Shown here in pieces: positions 55,242-63,946 of a stretch of DNA of 64,000 nucleotides. The stretch is taken from the NCBI RefSeq assembly GCF_900240975.1, contig NZ_LT968776.1, forward strand, positions 1,488,001 to 1,552,000. Direction: 5' to 3'. Source of the stretch: Mycobacterium sp. 4858 (GTDB lineage Bacteria > Actinomycetota > Actinomycetes > Mycobacteriales > Mycobacteriaceae). How positions within the stretch are numbered: position 1 is the stretch's first letter; each line of letters starts with the position of its first letter. The notes beneath the pieces were generated by a model. It worked only from the letters and a program-made list of their open reading frames with translations. It searched no databases and was not told the DNA's origin. The translations under genes and the position numbers were made by a program.

Positions 55242-56552
55242 CTAAGCGGACGGCTCGTCGGCGGCGACGTCGCGCAGCCTCGCCCCGGCCCGCCGCATCG
55301 CGCCGAGCGGGTCGGCGTACAGGCCGCCCAGCGACACGGTGCCCGCGCCGGCCTCCTGCACCCGGTTGCCGAAGACGGTGACGCGGATGTCGCGCGGCGG
55401 CAATACCGAACGTTCGGCGAACGCCGCCTCCACGTGCTCCATCGCCTCGGGGTACTCGGTGAAGGCCTGGCCACCAACCACCAGTTCGTCGGGGTTCAGC
55501 ATGTCGCGCAGCAACGCCACCGCCTCCCCGCGCACGCGGCCGCGCTCGTTCAGCAGCTCTTTGGCCTGTTCGTTGCCGGCCCGGGCCACCCGCAGCAGGT
55601 CGGCGGTGCCCGCGGCCGGTGCGTTGGCGCGGCCCGCGGGGGCGAACGGCAGCACCCGCAGCCGGCGCGCGGCGGCCAGCACCGCCTCGTCGCTGACCGT
55701 GGACTCCAGCTGGCCGGCGCCCCCGAGCAGCTCCGAGTGGGCGGGCAAGGTGGCGATGGTGCCGGGTCCGCTGGCAGGGCAGTGCACCCGTCCGCCGATC
55801 ACCAGCGCGTAGCCCACCGTCTCGCGGGCGTAGACGTAGAGACTGGTCGGCGAGCTGGGCAGGAATCGCCGCATGCCGAGCAGGAGCTCCGCGCCGGCCA
55901 TGGCGTCGACGTGTGAGGCCACCGAGACGGGCAGGCCCAGCGCGTCGGCCAGGACCGGGCCGACCGGCGCCTGCCGCCAGCCCAGCCGTGGGTGGTCGAC
56001 GTGGCCGGTGGCGCTGTCGACGGTGCCGCCGATCGCGACGCCGACCCAGAGCGGGCGGCGCCGATGCCAACGCCGCAGGTAGCGGGCGGCGCTGTCGGCC
56101 AGCGACGCCAGCGCGGGCCCGGCGGGGCTGAGCGGTGTGGGTGTCTCGACGGTGTCGAGCGTGCGACCGAACAGGTCGGTGGCCACGATGCTGGTGGTCC
56201 GCGCGCCGATGTGGATGCCCAGCGTCACGAACGGCTCGTGGTTGACCTCGACCGGCACGCGGGGGCGGCCGATCGCGCCGGAGACGGCCAGGTCGGCGCG
56301 TTCCCGCAGCAAACCGGCGTCGAGCAGTGCGATGACTTGGCGGTTGACCGTCGCGATGCTCAGCGAGGTGACGCCGGCGATGACGTCACGCCCGACGGGA
56401 CCGCGCAGCCGGACGGCCCGGAACACCGAGGCGGCCGCGGAGTCGGGGATGTGCAGTGCCGGCGGCAGGATCTGACGGCGTACCGTCCGGTGCCCTTTGA
56501 TGCCGGCACGGTTGGGCGAATGATGAGGCTGGGTGAGGGTATTCGAGCGCAC
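55242..56552 (-). CDS. ROK-family transcriptional regulator
   Basis: A 436-residue regulator. Residues about 40-95 form a winged helix-turn-helix (ASVFRAVRLRGPVGRDVIAG, SIATVNRQVIALLDAGLLRE). The rest is a ROK (sugar-kinase-like) domain with TLGIHIGARTTSIVATDLFG and VGVAIGGTVDSATG, and the later LNPDELVVGG. The typical kinase zinc motif (CGxxGCxE) is not visible, so it is probably a sugar-sensing regulator without kinase activity. It matches Rv0485. GTG start. It is divergent from the SDR gene and 57 bases upstream of mshA, so it may be co-transcribed with mshA. Confidence 0.86.
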   Translation of the reverse strand: MRSNTLTQPHHSPNRAGIKGHRTVRRQILPPALHIPDSAAASVFRAVRLRGPVGRDVIAGVTSLSIATVNRQVIALLDAGLLRERADLAVSGAIGRPRVPVEVNHEPFVTLGIHIGARTTSIVATDLFGRTLDTVETPTPLSPAGPALASLADSAARYLRRWHRRRPLWVGVAIGGTVDSATGHVDHPRLGWRQAPVGPVLADALGLPVSVASHVDAMAGAELLLGMRRFLPSSPTSLYVYARETVGYALVIGGRVHCPASGPGTIATLPAHSELLGGAGQLESTVSDEAVLAAARRLRVLPFAPAGRANAPAAGTADLLRVARAGNEQAKELLNERGRVRGEAVALLRDMLNPDELVVGGQAFTEYPEAMEHVEAAFAERSVLPPRDIRVTVFGNRVQEAGAGTVSLGGLYADPLGAMRRAGARLRDVAADEPSA

Positions 56553-56724
56553 GAGCGTCCTTTGTCCGATTTTTGTTGGCCGTCACTGGCCACACCTGAA
56601 AATCAGGAGCGGCAAAGTGCGCGACAACAACACGCACCCGCCGCGCAAAGACACGCGGTGGTGGTGCTGGACATGGCGCTGAGGTGCACTCCGAAAATTT
56701 AGCACGTTCACTAAGGTTGTTTCG

Positions 56725-57474
56725 ATGGTTGGAAATGTCAGGAATGAGCGGGTCGCGGTGGTCACGGGCGCCAGTTCCGGGATCGGGGAGGCGACGGCCC
56801 ACACCCTTGCTGCGCAGGGCTTTCACGTGGTCGCGGTGGCGCGGCGGGCGGCCCGGATCAACGCCCTGGCCAGGGAGATCGGCGGGACGGCGATTGTGGC
56901 CGACGTCACAGACGACGCCTCGGTCGCTTCGCTGGCCGACGAGCTGACCCGGGTCGACGTGCTGGTCAACAACGCGGGCGGGGCCCGCGGGCTCGCACCG
57001 GTTATCGACGCCGATCTCGAGCATTGGCGGTGGATGTGGGAGACCAACGTGATGGGCACGCTGCGGGTCACCCGCGCGCTGCTGCCCAAGCTGATCGATT
57101 CCGGCGACGGCTTGATCGTCACGGTGACTTCCGTTGCCGCACTTGAGGTTTACGACGGCGGCGCCGGGTATACCGCGGCCAAACACGGCCAGGGAGCGCT
57201 GCACCGCACGCTGCGCGGGGAGCTGCTGGGCAAGCCGGTGCGGCTGACCGAGATCGCACCGGGTGCCGTCGAGACCGAGTTTTCGCTGGTTCGCTTCGAC
57301 GGCGATCAACAGCGCGCCGACGCCGTGTACACGGGCATAACCCCGCTGGTCGCCGAGGACGTCGCCGAGGTGATCGGCTTCGTGGCCTCCCGGCCGCCCC
57401 ACGTCGACCTCGACCTGATCGTCCTGAAGCCGCGCGATCAGGCGTCGGCCACCCGCTTTAACCGCCGGGGCTAG
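56725..57474 (+). CDS. classical short-chain dehydrogenase/reductase
   Basis: A 249-residue SDR. The cofactor motif is [20 protein letters not shown], the structural NNAGGARG is present, Ser in VTSVAAL and the catalytic YTAAKHG (Tyr-x-x-x-Lys) complete the active site. [12 protein letters not shown] suggests NADP(H). It matches Rv0484c. A -10-like TAAGGT lies seven bases before the ATG and there is no Shine-Dalgarno, so it may be leaderless. Its 3' end overlaps lprQ on the other strand by 17 bases. The substrate is unknown. Confidence 0.89.
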   Translation: MVGNVRNERVAVVTGASSGIGEATAHTLAAQGFHVVAVARRAARINALAREIGGTAIVADVTDDASVASLADELTRVDVLVNNAGGARGLAPVIDADLEHWRWMWETNVMGTLRVTRALLPKLIDSGDGLIVTVTSVAALEVYDGGAGYTAAKHGQGALHRTLRGELLGKPVRLTEIAPGAVETEFSLVRFDGDQQRADAVYTGITPLVAEDVAEVIGFVASRPPHVDLDLIVLKPRDQASATRFNRRG

Positions 57475-58771
57475 TGCTCGTGGTCGTGGTCGTCGGTGTG
57501 CCGGACAGGCTCGGAGCGGTCGACGGCGTGACCGGCGCGGTGACCGGGATCTGCGTCGACGGCGGACGCGTGGTGGGCGGCGGCAGCGCCGACATCGCCA
57601 CCCAGGTGTCCCAGTCGACCGCCCAGTCCCAGATGTCACCGTCGGAGTAGGACAGTTGGATCGAGCTTCCGGTCACCTCCACCGGGTCGCCGTACATCGC
57701 CGACTGGTAGTACTGCTCCGCGTCGCCGGTCGACAGGTTGATGCAGCCGTTGGTGACGTTGCTGTTGCCCTGCGCGCCCGCGCTGGACGGGTTGGCGTGG
57801 ATGAATTCGCCGTTATTGGAAATCCGCACCGCCCAACGCTCGTGGGCGTTGGTGTAGCCGGCGGCCGGGTTGGACATGTAGAAGTCCGAGTACTTCTCGG
57901 TGACGACGTGGATGCCGTTGCGGGTGACGTTGCGCGCCTTGTCGGCCTCGCCGTAGCTGCAGGGGAAGTCCATGATGACGCCCGCGTCGGTGACGACCTG
58001 GATGCGGTGCGAGGAGACCTCGGCCTTCACCACCTGCCGCCGGCCGATGTTGATGTTCAGCGAGATGTCGTCGGCGCCGTACGCGCCGCCGCCGAACGGC
58101 ACACCGTAGAGCTTGGCGTCGACGTTGACGGTGGTGCCCGCGGGGTAGTACTCGCGGGTGCGGTAGTGCACCCGCGCGCCCGCCGCCTCGTCGGGCAGCC
58201 AGGCCCAGCTGCCCTCGACGGGCGGATTCGTGGTGACGGTCAGCGCCTTCTCCACGGCGGCCTTGTCGGTGATCGGCGCGTCGAACTGGATGATGATCGG
58301 CGCCGCAACCCCCACCGTCTGCCCGTCGGCCAGCTGGAACGCCCCGCTGATCTTCTTGCTGGGCGACACCGTGGTGAACTTGCCCGCGACCGGGATGGCC
58401 TTGCCGTCGTGCCCGACCGCCGACCCGCTCCAGGTGTAGGTCGAGTCGTAGCCCAGCGGCTCGGTGACCGAGTACACCGTGCGGTCGGAGTTGAACTTGC
58501 CCGCCACGGCCTTGCCCGCGGAATTCGTCAGCGCCACGTGCTGGAACCAGCCGTCGCTGATCTGGACGCTGATCGGAGCGATCGGCACCACGTTCTCGGT
58601 CGCGTCGGCCGGCTGGAACTTCAGCTGCGGCGCGGGCTGCTCCTTCTTCTCGGCCTGCTTGGCCGTGGTGCCGCTGCACGCGGCCAATAGGCTCGGGGCG
58701 AAGACTCCCAGTCCGAGGGTCGCCAAGGCCACGCGCCGGTTGATCGGCGGCGGGGTCTGTGACGTGCTCAC
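57458..58771 (-). CDS. lprQ: L,D-transpeptidase lipoprotein (LdtMt5-like)
   Basis: Peptidoglycan cross-linking enzyme that forms 3-3 bonds. The 437-residue protein has a signal with twin arginine ([12 protein letters not shown]) and lipobox SLLAAC (Cys32), then Ig-like domains (about 50-240), and the YkuD catalytic domain. The active-site cysteine is Cys343 in [10 protein letters not shown], with His325 in EFIHANPSS. The tail is Pro/Thr/Ser-rich (about 395-437). It matches Rv0483. The usual SHGC motif reads TNGC, as in this subgroup. GTG is chosen; a TTG three codons earlier is possible. Confidence 0.91.
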   Translation of the reverse strand: MSTSQTPPPINRRVALATLGLGVFAPSLLAACSGTTAKQAEKKEQPAPQLKFQPADATENVVPIAPISVQISDGWFQHVALTNSAGKAVAGKFNSDRTVYSVTEPLGYDSTYTWSGSAVGHDGKAIPVAGKFTTVSPSKKISGAFQLADGQTVGVAAPIIIQFDAPITDKAAVEKALTVTTNPPVEGSWAWLPDEAAGARVHYRTREYYPAGTTVNVDAKLYGVPFGGGAYGADDISLNINIGRRQVVKAEVSSHRIQVVTDAGVIMDFPCSYGEADKARNVTRNGIHVVTEKYSDFYMSNPAAGYTNAHERWAVRISNNGEFIHANPSSAGAQGNSNVTNGCINLSTGDAEQYYQSAMYGDPVEVTGSSIQLSYSDGDIWDWAVDWDTWVAMSALPPPTTRPPSTQIPVTAPVTPSTAPSLSGTPTTTTTSTSPGG

Positions 58772-58852
58772 GAAAGTCAAAGATACCGGGCAAAATCCAT
58801 CATCTCCGCCGCGACAAATCGGGGTCGGGGCGGTCGTGCGAAGGATTCCGAG

Positions 58853-59959
58853 CTACAGCCTGCAGCCGAGCAGGACAGGCTCGGGTTTCAGTGTGACACC
58901 AAACACATCGTGAACTCCGTCGCGGACGGTGCGGGCCAGTGCGATCACGTCCTCGGTGGTGGCGCCGCCGCGGTTGGTCAGCGCCAGCGCATGCTTGGTG
59001 GACAACCGGCACCGGGCCGCCGGGTCGTCGGGATAGCCCTTGGCGAAGCCGGCGCGCTCCACCAGCCATCCGGCGGCCAGCTTGACGCCGTCCGGTGCCG
59101 GGTAGTGCGGGACCGGCCCGTCCACGCTGCGGGCCAGCCGCTCGTACGCCTCGGGCGCGACCACCGGGTTGGTGAAGAACGAGCCCCCGCTCCAGGTGTC
59201 GTGATCGCCCGGGTCGAGCACCATGCCCTTGCGGCCGCGCAGCGTGAGCACCGCCCGCCGGACCGCCCGGGGGTCGGCACGCTCACCGCCGGCGACGCCC
59301 AGTGCGGCCGCGACTTCGCCGTAGCGCAGCGGCGCACTGCGGCCCGAGGCGTCCAGCGCGAACTCGACTTCCAGTACCAGCCAAGGCATTTCGAACGCGG
59401 AGTGAGCGGCCCGCTTGAAAACGCTGGTGCGGTAGCCGAAGCCGAGCTCGGCGCCGGGCACCCAGCGGACCTCCCCGCTACCGCGATCCAATATCCGCAC
59501 CCGGGTGAGGGTGTCGGAGACCTCGGCGCCGTATGCCCCGACGTTCTGCACCGGGGTCGCCCCGGCCGAACCGGGGATCCCGGACAGGCATTCCAGGCCA
59601 CCCAGACCGTGCTCGATGGCGCTGACCACGACGTCGTCCCAGACCGCACCGGCCTCCGCGCGAACCAGGTTGCCGTCGACGGCGATGCCGCGGTTGGCCA
59701 GCCGCACCGCGGTGAGGTCGGTCAGGGTGTCGGCGATCACCAGGTTGGAGCCGCCGGCGAACACCAGCACCGGGCCACGTTCTCCCGCATGGCTTTCGGC
59801 GTCCAGCCCCCGCACCACGTCGAGCACCTGCCGGGTGCTGGTGCAGGTGATCAGGCGGCGCGCCACCGGCCCGATCCGCAACGTCGTCAGCGGCGCGAGC
59901 GACACCGCCTCGGCGACATGCGCGCCGGCGAATGTCGAACCGGCATCGCTGGATTTCAT
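58853..59959 (-). CDS. murB: UDP-N-acetylenolpyruvoylglucosamine reductase
   Basis: Flavoenzyme for the second committed peptidoglycan precursor step. The 368-residue protein has the FAD-binding region with [17 protein letters not shown] and [32 protein letters not shown], the catalytic serine in [12 protein letters not shown] and the C-terminal domain with [15 protein letters not shown]. The ATG at [10 protein letters not shown] is chosen; a longer reading overlaps the divergent promoter. A -10-like element on the - strand lies eight bases before the ATG, so the mRNA may be leaderless. It matches Rv0482. Confidence 0.94.
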   Translation of the reverse strand: MKSSDAGSTFAGAHVAEAVSLAPLTTLRIGPVARRLITCTSTRQVLDVVRGLDAESHAGERGPVLVFAGGSNLVIADTLTDLTAVRLANRGIAVDGNLVRAEAGAVWDDVVVSAIEHGLGGLECLSGIPGSAGATPVQNVGAYGAEVSDTLTRVRILDRGSGEVRWVPGAELGFGYRTSVFKRAAHSAFEMPWLVLEVEFALDASGRSAPLRYGEVAAALGVAGGERADPRAVRRAVLTLRGRKGMVLDPGDHDTWSGGSFFTNPVVAPEAYERLARSVDGPVPHYPAPDGVKLAAGWLVERAGFAKGYPDDPAARCRLSTKHALALTNRGGATTEDVIALARTVRDGVHDVFGVTLKPEPVLLGCRL

Positions 59960-59967
59960 GGCCCGTA

Positions 59968-59977
59968 ACGGTAGCCT
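59968..59977. promoter_or_regulatory. overlapping divergent -10 elements between murB and the DUF2505 gene
   Basis: TAGCCT on the + strand (59972-59977) and TACCGT on the - strand (59973-59968) share two bases. Each lies eight bases from a start codon, within a 26-base gap, and neither gene has a Shine-Dalgarno. Both genes would be leaderless from a bidirectional promoter. Confidence 0.5.
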
Positions 59978-59985
59978 CACCTGCT

Positions 59986-60510
59986 ATGCCGCGTTCATTC
60001 GACTTGTCGGCCGACTACGACGGCAGCGTTGAAGAGGTGCACCGGGCCTTCACCGACGAGACCTATTGGCGGGCACGGCTGGCCGGATCCGGTGTCGACC
60101 TGGCCACGCTGGAGTCGATGCGGGTCGGCGGCGACACCGGGGACGACGACACCGTCGAGGTGGTGACCATCCAGGTCATCCACAGCCACAATCTGCCGGG
60201 GATGGTCACGCAATTGCACAGCGGCGATCTGCGCATCCGCCGCGAGGAGACCTGGGGACCGGTCGCCGACGGCGCGGCGCGGGGCTCCGTGGTCGGCGCG
60301 ATACTCGACGCCCCTGTGCAGCTCACGGGCACCGCCACGCTGTCGCCGATCCTGGAGACCGGCGGCGCGCGGCTGAGCTTCCGGGCCACCGTGCAGGTAC
60401 GCGTCCCGATCATCGGCGGCAAGCTGGAGAACATCATCGGCACCCGACTGGCCGAGCTGGTGGCCGCCGAACAACGGTTCACCACCGAGTGGATCGCCGG
60501 AATGGCGTGA
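59986..60510 (+). CDS. DUF2505 family protein (Rv0481c-like)
   Basis: A 174-residue protein with the SRPBCC-like START fold of DUF2505: PRSFDLSADYDGSVEEVHRA, FTDETYWRARLAG, VTIQVIHSHNLPGMVTQ, then GGARLSFRATVQVRVPIIGG and the final helix KLENIIGTRLAELVAAEQR. It probably binds a hydrophobic ligand. It is widely conserved in mycobacteria without a known role. The ATG after a -10-like TAGCCT suggests a leaderless message. It lies 24 bases before the nitrilase-family gene. Confidence 0.82.
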   Translation: MPRSFDLSADYDGSVEEVHRAFTDETYWRARLAGSGVDLATLESMRVGGDTGDDDTVEVVTIQVIHSHNLPGMVTQLHSGDLRIRREETWGPVADGAARGSVVGAILDAPVQLTGTATLSPILETGGARLSFRATVQVRVPIIGGKLENIIGTRLAELVAAEQRFTTEWIAGMA

Positions 60511-60534
60511 CCTCCCGGGCCTAAGCTGGCGCCC

Positions 60535-61365
60535 ATGCGAATCGCGTTGGCGCAAATCTCCAGCGGCACCGATCCGGACGAGAACCTCCAGCTGGTGCGC
60601 GAGTACAGCGGACGGGCCGCCGACGCGGGCGCGGACCTGGTGGTGTTCCCGGAGGCGACCATGTGCCGGTTCGGTGTTCCGTTGGCGCCGGTCGCCGAGC
60701 CGCTCGAAGGCCCGTGGGCGACGGGTGTGCGGCGCACCGCGACCGACTGCGCGATCACGGTGATCGCCGGCATGTTCACCCCGGCCGGGGACGGCCGGGT
60801 GAAGAACACGTTGATCGCGGCCGGACCCGGCAGCCCCAACGAACCCGACACCCACTACGACAAAATCCACCTTTACGACGCGTTCGGGTTCACCGAGTCG
60901 CGCACCGTCGCGCCCGGGCGCGAGCCGGTGGTGATCACGGTCGCCGGCGTCCGGGTGGGGTTGAGCGTCTGTTACGACATCCGCTTCCCGGCGCTGTACA
61001 TCGAGCTGGCCCGCCGGGGCGCCCAGCTGATCGTCGTAAGCGCGTCCTGGGGCGCGGGCCCGGGCAAGCTCGACCAGTGGACGTTGCTGGCGCGGGCGCG
61101 CGCGCTGGACTCGATGACGTACGTCGCGGCCGCCGGCCAGGCCGACCCGGGCGCCCCGCTGACCGATTCGGGCGCGCCCACGGGGGTGGGCGGCAGCCTG
61201 GTGGCCTCCCCGTTCGGCGAAGTCGTCGCGTCGGCCGGCTCCGGGCCGGAGTTGGTGGTCGCCGACATCGACGTCGAGCGGGTGGCGAAGGCCCGCGAGA
61301 GCATCGCGGTGCTGCGCAACCACTCAGATTTCGCTCAGCTGGATAGGGCAGAATCGGTCGGGTGA
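60535..61365 (+). CDS. carbon-nitrogen hydrolase (nitrilase superfamily)
   Basis: A 276-residue enzyme of the nitrilase/omega-amidase branch. The Glu-Lys-Cys triad is Glu40 in VVFPEATM, Lys110 in THYDKIHLYDAFG and Cys146 in GLSVCYDIRFP. It may clean up deaminated glutathione-like or alpha-keto amides, as Nit1/Nit2 relatives do; the true substrate is unknown. A TAAGCT -10-like element seven bases before the ATG suggests a leaderless start. It overlaps the next gene as GTGA and matches Rv0480c. Confidence 0.88.
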   Translation: MRIALAQISSGTDPDENLQLVREYSGRAADAGADLVVFPEATMCRFGVPLAPVAEPLEGPWATGVRRTATDCAITVIAGMFTPAGDGRVKNTLIAAGPGSPNEPDTHYDKIHLYDAFGFTESRTVAPGREPVVITVAGVRVGLSVCYDIRFPALYIELARRGAQLIVVSASWGAGPGKLDQWTLLARARALDSMTYVAAAGQADPGAPLTDSGAPTGVGGSLVASPFGEVVASAGSGPELVVADIDVERVAKARESIAVLRNHSDFAQLDRAESVG

Positions 61366-62399
61366 CGAACCCACAAGGACCACCTAACGACCCGTCGACG
61401 TGGGGCCGTCCCGGCAACCAGGGCCACTTCGGCCAGCCCCCCACCGAGCGCCCTACCGAGCGGATCAACACCGGCGGCCCCGCCGCGCCGCCGCCGCCGG
61501 CCGCCGGTCCGCTGCCGGGTCAGACCGAGCGGCTCGGTACGCCCCCGCCGAACATGCAGCGGCCCGATTACCCGCCGCCTCCGCCACCGACCCCGCCCGC
61601 GGGCCCGACGGAGAAGCTGGCCACGCCCGGTGGGGACACCACGCCGGGGAAGAGGAAGCGCCGCTTCCTGCGCGACCCGCTGTCGGTCGTGCTGGTCTGC
61701 ATCATCGTGGTCTGCCTGGTGATCGCCGGGCTGGTCGGCGCCGAGTTATACGTCCGCCACGTCGCCAACAGCAAGGTCGCCGAGGCGGTGGCGTGCGAGG
61801 TCAAGGACCAGGCCACCGCGTCGTTCGGGGTGGCGCCGCTGATGCTGTGGCAGCAGCTCACCAAGCACTACACCAACATCTCGGTGACGACGGCGGGCAA
61901 TCAGGTCCGCGACGCCAAGGGCATGAAGATCGACATCAACATCCGCAACGTCCAGCTCAAGAACACCGCGGACTCCAAGGGCACCATCGGGTCGCTCGAC
62001 GCGAACGTCACGTGGACGTCGGACGGGATCAAGGAATCCGTCCAGAACGCGATTCCGGTGCTCGGCCCGTTCGTGACCAACACGGTGACGACGCATCCCA
62101 ACGACGGCACCATCGAGCTGAAGGGCATGCTGGACAACCTCACCACCAAGCCGGTGGTGTCGGGCACCGGCCTGCAGCTGCAGATCGTGAGCTTCAACGC
62201 GCTCGGGTTCACCATGCCCAAGGAGTCGGTGCAGTCGACGCTGGACGACTTCACGTCGCAGTTCACCAAGAACTACCCGCTGGGCATCCACGCGGACAGC
62301 GTCCAGGTCACCCCGACCGGTGTGACCAGTCACTTCTCGACGCAGAACGCCAGCATCCCCACCGGCAACAACAACGACCCCTGCTTCGCCAACCTCTGA
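61362..62399 (+). CDS. membrane protein with Pro-rich N-terminus and LmeA-like domain
   Basis: A 345-residue protein. The first ~100 residues are Pro/Gly-rich and disordered. A single transmembrane helix (DPLSVVLVCIIVVCLVIAGL) follows, then an extracytoplasmic domain of about 200 residues that resembles the DUF2993/LmeA lipid-binding beta-barrel half (VRHVANSKVAEAVACEVKD, TSFGVAPL-like segment, KGMLDNLTTKPVVSGTGLQL). LmeA is involved in mannan elongation; the present protein (Rv0479c-like) has unknown function. GTG start, GTGA-coupled to the nitrilase-family gene. Confidence 0.8.
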   Translation: MTNPQGPPNDPSTWGRPGNQGHFGQPPTERPTERINTGGPAAPPPPAAGPLPGQTERLGTPPPNMQRPDYPPPPPPTPPAGPTEKLATPGGDTTPGKRKRRFLRDPLSVVLVCIIVVCLVIAGLVGAELYVRHVANSKVAEAVACEVKDQATASFGVAPLMLWQQLTKHYTNISVTTAGNQVRDAKGMKIDINIRNVQLKNTADSKGTIGSLDANVTWTSDGIKESVQNAIPVLGPFVTNTVTTHPNDGTIELKGMLDNLTTKPVVSGTGLQLQIVSFNALGFTMPKESVQSTLDDFTSQFTKNYPLGIHADSVQVTPTGVTSHFSTQNASIPTGNNNDPCFANL

Positions 62400-62410
62400 G
62401 GGTCTAGGCC

Positions 62411-62479
62411 GTCCGGCAACGATGCGCGCCGGTACGGGGTGTTGTGGGGGTACCGCCCGCTTGCGGGGGAGCGCCGGAC
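62411..62479. repeat. structured repeat between convergent genes, MIRU-like
   Basis: Outer arms GTCCGGC (62411-62417) and GCCGGAC (62473-62479) enclose CAACGATGCGCGCC, a G-rich tract and an inner stem CCCGC/GCGGG with a two-base loop. The ACGATG core and the GGGGG tract match the repeats near ppx and senX3. Its place between the ends of two convergent genes suggests it doubles as a bidirectional terminator. Confidence 0.6.
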
Positions 62480-62482
62480 CAT

Positions 62483-63160
62483 TCAGCCAAGCCCGTCGAG
62501 CACCGCCCGGGTGCCGGACAGGCCGAGCCGGGTGGCGCCCGCGTCCAGCATCGCCAGTGCCGCGGCGGCGTCGCGGATGCCGCCGCTGGCCTTCACGCCC
62601 AGCCGGCCGCCGACGGTCTGGCTCATCACGGCGACCGCCCGAACCGAGGCGCCGCCCGCGGGATGGAACCCGGTCGAGGTCTTGACGAAGTCGGCGCCGG
62701 CATCCTCGGCCGCGCGGCACACCTGGACCAGCGTGTCCTCGTCCGTCCCGGAGAACAGCACCGCCGACTCCACGATCACCTTGAGCACGGCGCCGGGGAC
62801 GGCGGCGCGCACGGCCGCGATGTCGGCCCGTACGGCGCCGATGTTGCCGGCCAGCGCGGCGCCGATGTCGATGACCATGTCGACCTCGGCGGCGCCCGAT
62901 GCCACGGCCTGTTCGGCCTCGTGCGCCTTGACCGCCGAGGTGTGCTTGCCCGACGGGAAACCCGCCACGCTGGCCACGGGTACGCCTCCCCCGGCTCGCA
63001 CGGCGACGGGCACCATCGACGGCGAGACGCACACGGCGTAGACGCCCAATTCGGCGGCCTCGACGACCAGGGCGGCCACGTCCGCCTCCGTGGCCTCGGG
63101 CTTGAGCAGGGTGTGGTCGACCATCGCCGCCAACTGCGCCCGGGTGGGTTTGCTCGCCAC
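62483..63160 (-). CDS. deoC: deoxyribose-phosphate aldolase
   Basis: Cleaves 2-deoxyribose-5-phosphate to acetaldehyde and glyceraldehyde-3-phosphate in deoxynucleoside catabolism. The 225-residue TIM barrel has the Schiff-base Lys160 in [10 protein letters not shown], the assisting Lys190 in [10 protein letters not shown] and Asp94 in [10 protein letters not shown]. Also visible are [11 protein letters not shown] and GFPSGKHT. The GTG start shares a base with the stop of the gene upstream (TAGTG). It is of normal length and matches Rv0478. Confidence 0.93.
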   Translation of the reverse strand: MASKPTRAQLAAMVDHTLLKPEATEADVAALVVEAAELGVYAVCVSPSMVPVAVRAGGGVPVASVAGFPSGKHTSAVKAHEAEQAVASGAAEVDMVIDIGAALAGNIGAVRADIAAVRAAVPGAVLKVIVESAVLFSGTDEDTLVQVCRAAEDAGADFVKTSTGFHPAGGASVRAVAVMSQTVGGRLGVKASGGIRDAAAALAMLDAGATRLGLSGTRAVLDGLG

Positions 63161-63576
63161 TAGAACCTTTCTTCGGGTGCGCCCGGGTTGCACCCGGAGG
63201 CCGCCATTTCGGCGTCGTCGACGACGGGCCGCCACGGCTCCAGGTTCCAGCTGGTCTTACCGGGCTCCGCCACCTCGGCGAACTGCCAGTGACAGATGAA
63301 CTGCGCGCGCATTCCGGGGGTGTCGGCAGTCGGCGACAGCGCCAGCACCTCGCCCCACGCCTCGTCGGCGAGGGCCGAATCGCCGGGCTGCTGCCTGGCG
63401 GCCTGCCGGCCAGACGACGTGGGGAAGACCCGCAGGCTGCTCAGGCCGTGCCACTGCCCCCACTCGGTGTGGTCGATGAACGGCGGCGATACCGTGACCG
63501 GGTCCGCAGCGACGGCACCCGCCGGGCCCCACAGCGCGACAAGCGCCGCCGCCGGCATCGCCAGCAGGGCTTTCAT
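63160..63576 (-). CDS. small secreted protein, DUF2599-like (Rv0477-like)
   Basis: A 138-residue exported protein. The N-terminus [20 protein letters not shown] ending near AVAADP is a Sec signal peptide. The mature part has [20 protein letters not shown] and [20 protein letters not shown], the DUF2599 pattern, and two cysteines (FICHWQ and ASGCNPG) that may form a disulfide. ATG is chosen for the signal peptide. It lies between the DUF2516 gene and deoC, probably one unit. The function is unknown. Confidence 0.83.
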   Translation of the reverse strand: MKALLAMPAAALVALWGPAGAVAADPVTVSPPFIDHTEWGQWHGLSSLRVFPTSSGRQAARQQPGDSALADEAWGEVLALSPTADTPGMRAQFICHWQFAEVAEPGKTSWNLEPWRPVVDDAEMAASGCNPGAPEERF

Positions 63577-63580
63577 CCCG

Positions 63581-63868
63581 CTAGCGCGACTTACCTTGAA
63601 TTTCCAGCAGCTTCGGCCGCACGTCGACCAGATACACGCCCGCCGCACACGCGGCGATGGCCATCCCGAGTACCCCGAAAACAAAACTCAGGATGGATGT
63701 CAGCGCGACAGCCCCACCGAGGATCACCAGCCACACCGGCTTGGTCAGCTTGTCGGCGGCGGTGTATGCATCGGGCCGCTGCAACGCGGCGTGCACGAAC
63801 GCATATACCGCCGTGACCAAGACGGCGATCTGCAAGACCAGCATGACGGTACCCACGAGGTGGCTCAC
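63581..63868 (-). CDS. small membrane protein, DUF2516-like (Rv0476-like)
   Basis: A 95-residue protein with two or three hydrophobic helices: [36 protein letters not shown], then [19 protein letters not shown]. It ends in a basic tail ([12 protein letters not shown]). This is the DUF2516 layout found next to hbhA in mycobacteria. GTG start. It is separated from hbhA by a strong hairpin, so it may have its own promoter. The function is unknown. Confidence 0.83.
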   Translation of the reverse strand: MSHLVGTVMLVLQIAVLVTAVYAFVHAALQRPDAYTAADKLTKPVWLVILGGAVALTSILSFVFGVLGMAIAACAAGVYLVDVRPKLLEIQGKSR

Positions 63869-63900
63869 GCCTTAAGCGTATGCGGGCGCCATCGGAATCG

Positions 63901-63937
63901 TCGACTCAGAGTTGCCCGAAGGACAACTCCGAGTCGA
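63901..63937 (-). terminator. strong hairpin after hbhA
   Basis: Fourteen-base arms with a single mismatch (63901-63914 and 63924-63937) enclose a nine-base loop. It starts ten bases after the hbhA stop. No T-run follows on the - strand, so it is an I-type mycobacterial terminator. Confidence 0.75.
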
Positions 63938-63946
63938 CCGCTCGAC

